Shown one piece after another: positions 61,801-64,000 of a stretch of 64,000 bases of DNA; positions within the stretch are counted from its first letter, which is position 1, and each line of letters starts with the position of its first letter. The notes under the pieces are model-generated. The model did no database searches, was not told the DNA's origin, and was given only the letters and a program-made list of their open reading frames with translations. Source of the stretch: a virus; IMG/VR virus record IMGVR_UViG_3300050821_000642, positions 1 to 64,000 of that record; one strand, given 5' to 3'. Made by a program: the position numbers and the translations under genes.

Positions 61801-64000
61801 TCGGTGAGGAAGAACGTGACGCCGCGATGCGGGGCGTGCAACGCCTGCAAGACTCACTACGAAGCGCGATAGAGCGCGAGGAAGCGCCGCGCGAACGGCC
61901 TACGGTTACTCACGAGAGTGATGAACCTGCCGTCAAGGGCTACTCGATGGCGACCGGGTTCAAGGTCGAAGCGCGTAGAGGCCGCGCCCCTCCTAAACTG
62001 CCGGAGCGTCCAGCACAACGGGCGCTGGCGGGTGAAGAGTACGGCGGCGAGGCGTTTGAGCACCCCGAAGAGATGGTGGGGCCGGAAACTTATCTTCATG
62101 GCGCACGTCCGACTGAGGCCGAAGGCGTCGAGATGACCGACAAGAACGGCGATAAGTTCACCGTGCATCCGTTTGAAACGACAGACGCCGAAGAATTGCT
62201 TCGAAGACATTTCTATCCAGAGTACCATGACGAAGCTTACCGCGAGCCGCTTAAACGATTGCGTGATGCGCTTTTGACAATGGCGGGCGATGTCAAAGTT
62301 TACATTGTCTCTTCGCGAGATATAGACCGGCTGTACCCCGGCGTCGAGGGCTATTACGATGGTGATAGAAACCACATCGTCTTGGATGGCAGCGCGTTTT
62401 CATCCGACGCTCCCATACACGAAGTGTTTCATGCGGCGACATATCACGCCATACGACAGAACCCCGACCTCGACAGGTTGCTGCACCGGCTGCACCTAGA
62501 AGCCAAACAATGGGCAAAACTGGACCCGGAAGAATGGGATAAAATTCATTATTTTTTCGGCAACCGCGAGGAATTTCTCACTGGATTAATGACAAACCCA
62601 GACATGCAGCAGTTGCTTAAAAAGATGAAAATCAGTTCGCAACTGGCGGGTGATATCGGCATCCCCAAGTGGCGCAAGATGACCATGTGGAACGGCATGG
62701 TCGAGCTTATTCGACAGGCGCTGGGGATGGGTAAGCGCGACGTGAGCGCGATAGAAGCCGCGATGGCGTTGAGCGAGAACTTAATGTGGCGCGATCCGCG
62801 TGGCGCAGGCATGCTGATGGGGGCGGCGGGTAAACTATCGCGTGCGCAGTTGCGCGGCTCCCGGTTAGCCAGAGCGCGTGAGCTACCCGAGCGGGCGGGG
62901 AGGGTGCGCGAGGCGACCGAAGACCCAGAGAAGGCGGGACGCGACTACGGGCGTGAGCATAAGGGATGGGTGAACAAGATCAACGACGCGGTGAAGACCA
63001 CGCTGACTGACAAGAACCCGACCTTCAAGCAAGCCGCCGAGCGCTTCGCCAGCGAGCCGCAGATGTACGAACTGCACCGCGACAAGTTTAAAGACGGAAA
63101 AAGCGATCCACTTAGGGACCGCCTCGATGCGATGCAGCAGCGCGGGGGCCGGGCTGAAGAGCTAGCCGAGCCGGGCATGCGGCTGGCGCATGAGTGGATT
63201 GGGCTAGCCGACAAGCATGGCCCCGACAGCATGGCGAAGCTGCAAGACGTGATGCGGATGGCGAACGAGTTCGGCGTCTACCCGCACCACCCGCTGGGCG
63301 AGGGGGTGAACGCGCATCTGGCGAGCGACACGCTCGACCACATCCAAGCGCGGGCGGTTCACCCGGAGATCAGCGCCAAGTTCAACGCGCTACACAAAGA
63401 TTTACAAGCGCACTTCCTCGCGCAGGACAAGCACTTCAAGGACGACCTCAACGCGATCAGAAAGCTCAACGCCAAAAACTTTATCGAGGGCATCGACCCT
63501 CCTGCCGGATCGACTACGCTGGACGTGCTGGACCGGATGCTGGCGGGCAAGCTGACCGACGCTGACAAGGCGCATTACGCGCGCTATGGCGTCGAGGGGC
63601 TGGACGCGGACGTGTTTCAGCGCCGCAAGGGGCCATACTTTCCTGCCGCCCGGCATGGAGATTTTGTCGTCCGGGCTGAGCATGACGTGCTTACGCCCAA
63701 AGGCTCCGACCGGGATTACCACGGTAATTTGTTGGAGCCGAACGTTCGAAGGTTTAATACTCGCGCCGAGCTTGAGAAGTATCTGGGTGAGGTGAACTTA
63801 CCCGCGCGAGTAAGCCTCAAATACTACTTCGACAATCCGGCAGGGGGGAGGATATATCAGGTCGATGACGGGCAGGGGGGCGTGCGCAACGTCGCTCACG
63901 ACGAGGCGGGTATTGGGTATGGCAAGCCGCAGCCTGAGTATTGGGCGACGATGCAGCACAAGCGGGTCGAGTTCGCCAAGAGCCTGAGCGAGGGGCAGGA
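58803..64000 (+). CDS. Giant polyvalent virion protein with HExxH motif, cut by window end
   Basis: Open frame from ATG 58803 to the window edge with no stop (more than 1730 aa). ADVDADLYAPIRG is repeated as DDLYAPIRG in the first 45 residues. Then an Ala/Gly-rich helical part, a long Pro/Glu/Lys-rich charged part (about 330-1050), and APIHEVFHAATYHAI (His1206-Glu1207-His1210) with YFFGNREEFLTGLMTNPDMQQLL. The last resembles metallopeptidase/polyvalent-protein domains ejected with phage DNA. Palindrome copies at 59977, 60622, 61906 and 63798 (VTQEST, VTHESD). The C-terminus is outside the window. Confidence 0.8.
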   Translation, partial: MADVDADLYAPIRGVGPDSASASTPTPAPPTQAGDDDLYAPIRGAGPPISPSPRDLGPVPWSDVGAGLAAGYHEGMSDIGGFGSRFAGSPEMQRYYADQALRERTLGQRDVQSMTPAGQQGREQGFWSHPILQGAEAAPSMAGAAAPAIVGGAIAGPPGAIAGGALGFGAQAAGQTAADVHGNIADANDAALQKANPDYAAKRVYMSEADAKYAIAQESLNKTHAAEISGALGMLSGAVGPIAEIGGSGVVGKIVGDSLVRKALAGGVFEGTNLGAQAAGQTAFTAKAEQQAGTRGAVAPGEIAESFGEGFKTGAELSLPGVLFHGKTRLPQGGVSAEPTRSDTQGFKPGVRGNAGKGPTTAPTDEATTGTKSVPSSPITPDIKAATDGKPITPVGKPQETPVQPPPPVAQPTGVPAQEPQGRPPEAQVAAGPPPPPPAPEGQPAPTPAAPAAAPIDPVALAAQHAELVDPSHPRDAMIIPKGAQVPDITTDKWRYGNLKLPDDQGVVRYDHSRGNKWTKDSLKAAAKDGTLQDKIDAQAAKPAAESVVGAQPAAAAAEPVKAEPAAAEAAPSPAEAPSVGDRIKADIAKQPEDVQPKGVQPEGAGVTQESTPPDPLAGGTKVAENKAGVAIYRMPDGSLMKAGLGKDVRPVTEATAKIIFPKEFGGEGYVPAEKSEADKIREAADAEAARLKLAKETPPPTAEAEAPKGRVLRSETPEEQEAAARQAEADRLAAERVATEQPAKPVTRQTKEPEEQKPGKKSEPEKEAMRASNAVADDIVRNNLPQAGDEHAPDPARGSGGKGAREQVKARVQKMVKEANDGGFKFMKMLKDRKDPELAHSASSVLLHEAKRLADIKVAKTSDYKRFLDRERDLLKGEAAKEGVLKERRAAGKEFAAAAGKGVKEAAAEDVDTARRVGEEDVPDVAEEYEKAKERVAEEKVAKAPGEKREKTDTEKRAEEAGKRAAERAKQFELPEGASKGDILRKLEAAKRMARDQSIGEEERDAAMRGVQRLQDSLRSAIEREEAPRERPTVTHESDEPAVKGYSMATGFKVEARRGRAPPKLPERPAQRALAGEEYGGEAFEHPEEMVGPETYLHGARPTEAEGVEMTDKNGDKFTVHPFETTDAEELLRRHFYPEYHDEAYREPLKRLRDALLTMAGDVKVYIVSSRDIDRLYPGVEGYYDGDRNHIVLDGSAFSSDAPIHEVFHAATYHAIRQNPDLDRLLHRLHLEAKQWAKLDPEEWDKIHYFFGNREEFLTGLMTNPDMQQLLKKMKISSQLAGDIGIPKWRKMTMWNGMVELIRQALGMGKRDVSAIEAAMALSENLMWRDPRGAGMLMGAAGKLSRAQLRGSRLARARELPERAGRVREATEDPEKAGRDYGREHKGWVNKINDAVKTTLTDKNPTFKQAAERFASEPQMYELHRDKFKDGKSDPLRDRLDAMQQRGGRAEELAEPGMRLAHEWIGLADKHGPDSMAKLQDVMRMANEFGVYPHHPLGEGVNAHLASDTLDHIQARAVHPEISAKFNALHKDLQAHFLAQDKHFKDDLNAIRKLNAKNFIEGIDPPAGSTTLDVLDRMLAGKLTDADKAHYARYGVEGLDADVFQRRKGPYFPAARHGDFVVRAEHDVLTPKGSDRDYHGNLLEPNVRRFNTRAELEKYLGEVNLPARVSLKYYFDNPAGGRIYQVDDGQGGVRNVAHDEAGIGYGKPQPEYWATMQHKRVEFAKSLSEGQ

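Larger units (their letters stand above)
1..64000. repeat. Dispersed 16-bp palindrome family TTACTC-N4-GAGTAA
   Basis: About 70 copies were found by eye. Start positions: 301, 1523, 2618, 3397, 3986, 5049, 5320, 5587, 7821, 9173, 9823, 10922, 10935, 11257, 11605, 12364, 13121, 13928, 14188, 14620, 14939, 15688, 16259, 16909, 17498, 18333, 18680, 19216, 19519, 19876, 21281, 22690, 22851, 23453, 24338, 24802, 25529, 25721, 25904, 26751, 27322, 27807, 28304, 28500, 28539, 28875, 29124, 29354, 29696, 31736, 33319, 35606, 37569, 38718, 40064, 41848, 43641, 44408, 44990, 46183, 47876, 49781, 51501, 52999, 54388, 56623, 58794, 59977, 60622, 61906, 63798. Usually one half is perfect and the other has one or two changes (TTACCC, TCACTC, TAACTC; GGGTAA, GAGTTA, GAGTGA); 1523, 11257, 14939 and 28875 are weak. 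The spacer is 4 nt, rarely 3 or 5. The binding factor is unknown. Confidence 0.9.

Noticed and set aside
1-64000. Palindrome as a restriction-modification recognition site
   Set aside because: Twelve defined bases in two symmetric halves do not resemble known type I or II sites, the halves tolerate many changes, and no methyltransferase or restriction gene is visible.
1-64000. Palindrome as DNA-uptake or Chi-type sequence
   Set aside because: Uptake and Chi sequences are short, asymmetric and nearly invariant. This motif is a dyad with variable centre. A ParB/Noc-like reading remains possible but no ParB-like gene is in the window.
1-64000. Search for tRNA, rRNA, CRISPR, integrase, transposase
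   Set aside because: None recognised. The palindrome copies are not a CRISPR array: they are dispersed and have no regular spacers.

Overview
The window looks like most of a tailed-phage genome: a podovirus-type, double-stranded DNA phage of a Gram-negative, probably alphaproteobacterial, host. The host guess rests on one cargo gene, a PEP-CTERM surface protein with its own promoter and terminator, because that sorting signal works only in bacteria that carry an exosortase. I see no integrase, tRNA gene, rRNA gene or CRISPR array. The last gene runs off the right edge, so the genome is not complete here.

Layout. 1-3.8 kb (+): small late genes and a lysis cassette (GH19-type endolysin, LLH-type holin candidate, two small membrane proteins). 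3.8-4.67 kb (+): the PEP-CTERM gene as a self-contained 'moron'. 4.67-28.2 kb (-): early/middle genes, many very small and overlapping by 1-4 bases. They include an AEP primase-DUF927 helicase fusion, SNF2 helicase, VRR-NUC and Cas4/RecB-like nucleases, family A DNA polymerase, several helix-turn-helix proteins, and a MoxR AAA+ ATPase paired with a VWA metallopeptidase-like protein. 28.2-29.7 kb: a mostly non-coding, partly AT-rich control region full of palindromes, inverted and direct repeats and promoters; a candidate origin or pac region. 29.7-64 kb (+): terminase, portal, scaffold, capsid, connector and tail genes, a tandem set of paralogous tail fibres, and two giant internal virion proteins (1919 aa with a lytic transglycosylase domain; more than 1730 aa with an HExxH motif). 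A TerS-like gene and one small partner sit antisense between TerL and portal. Two endonuclease VII-type HNH genes interrupt the late module.

The striking unexplained signal is a dispersed palindrome, TTACTC-N4-GAGTAA, of which I found about 70 copies by eye across the whole window, in coding and non-coding DNA. In the early region it often supplies the stop codon of one gene and the Shine-Dalgarno of the next. Inside proteins it is read in all three frames and leaves recurrent peptides such as VTHESD and VTQESE in unrelated proteins, so selection appears to act on the DNA. In the late region the copies are about 0.6-2.3 kb apart. Two perfect copies (20 and 18 bp, centres 39 bp apart) sit in the control region. 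The binding protein is unknown; several small HTH proteins are candidates. A second, asymmetric motif, TGATAGTTG, occurs eight times in the early region, always in one orientation.

Promoters I could read are sigma-70-like (TTGACA, 17 bp, TAnnnT), mostly with an extended -10 TGn. Two early promoters share a conserved stretch of about 35 bp. Function calls are made from motifs and family resemblance by eye; no database search was run.
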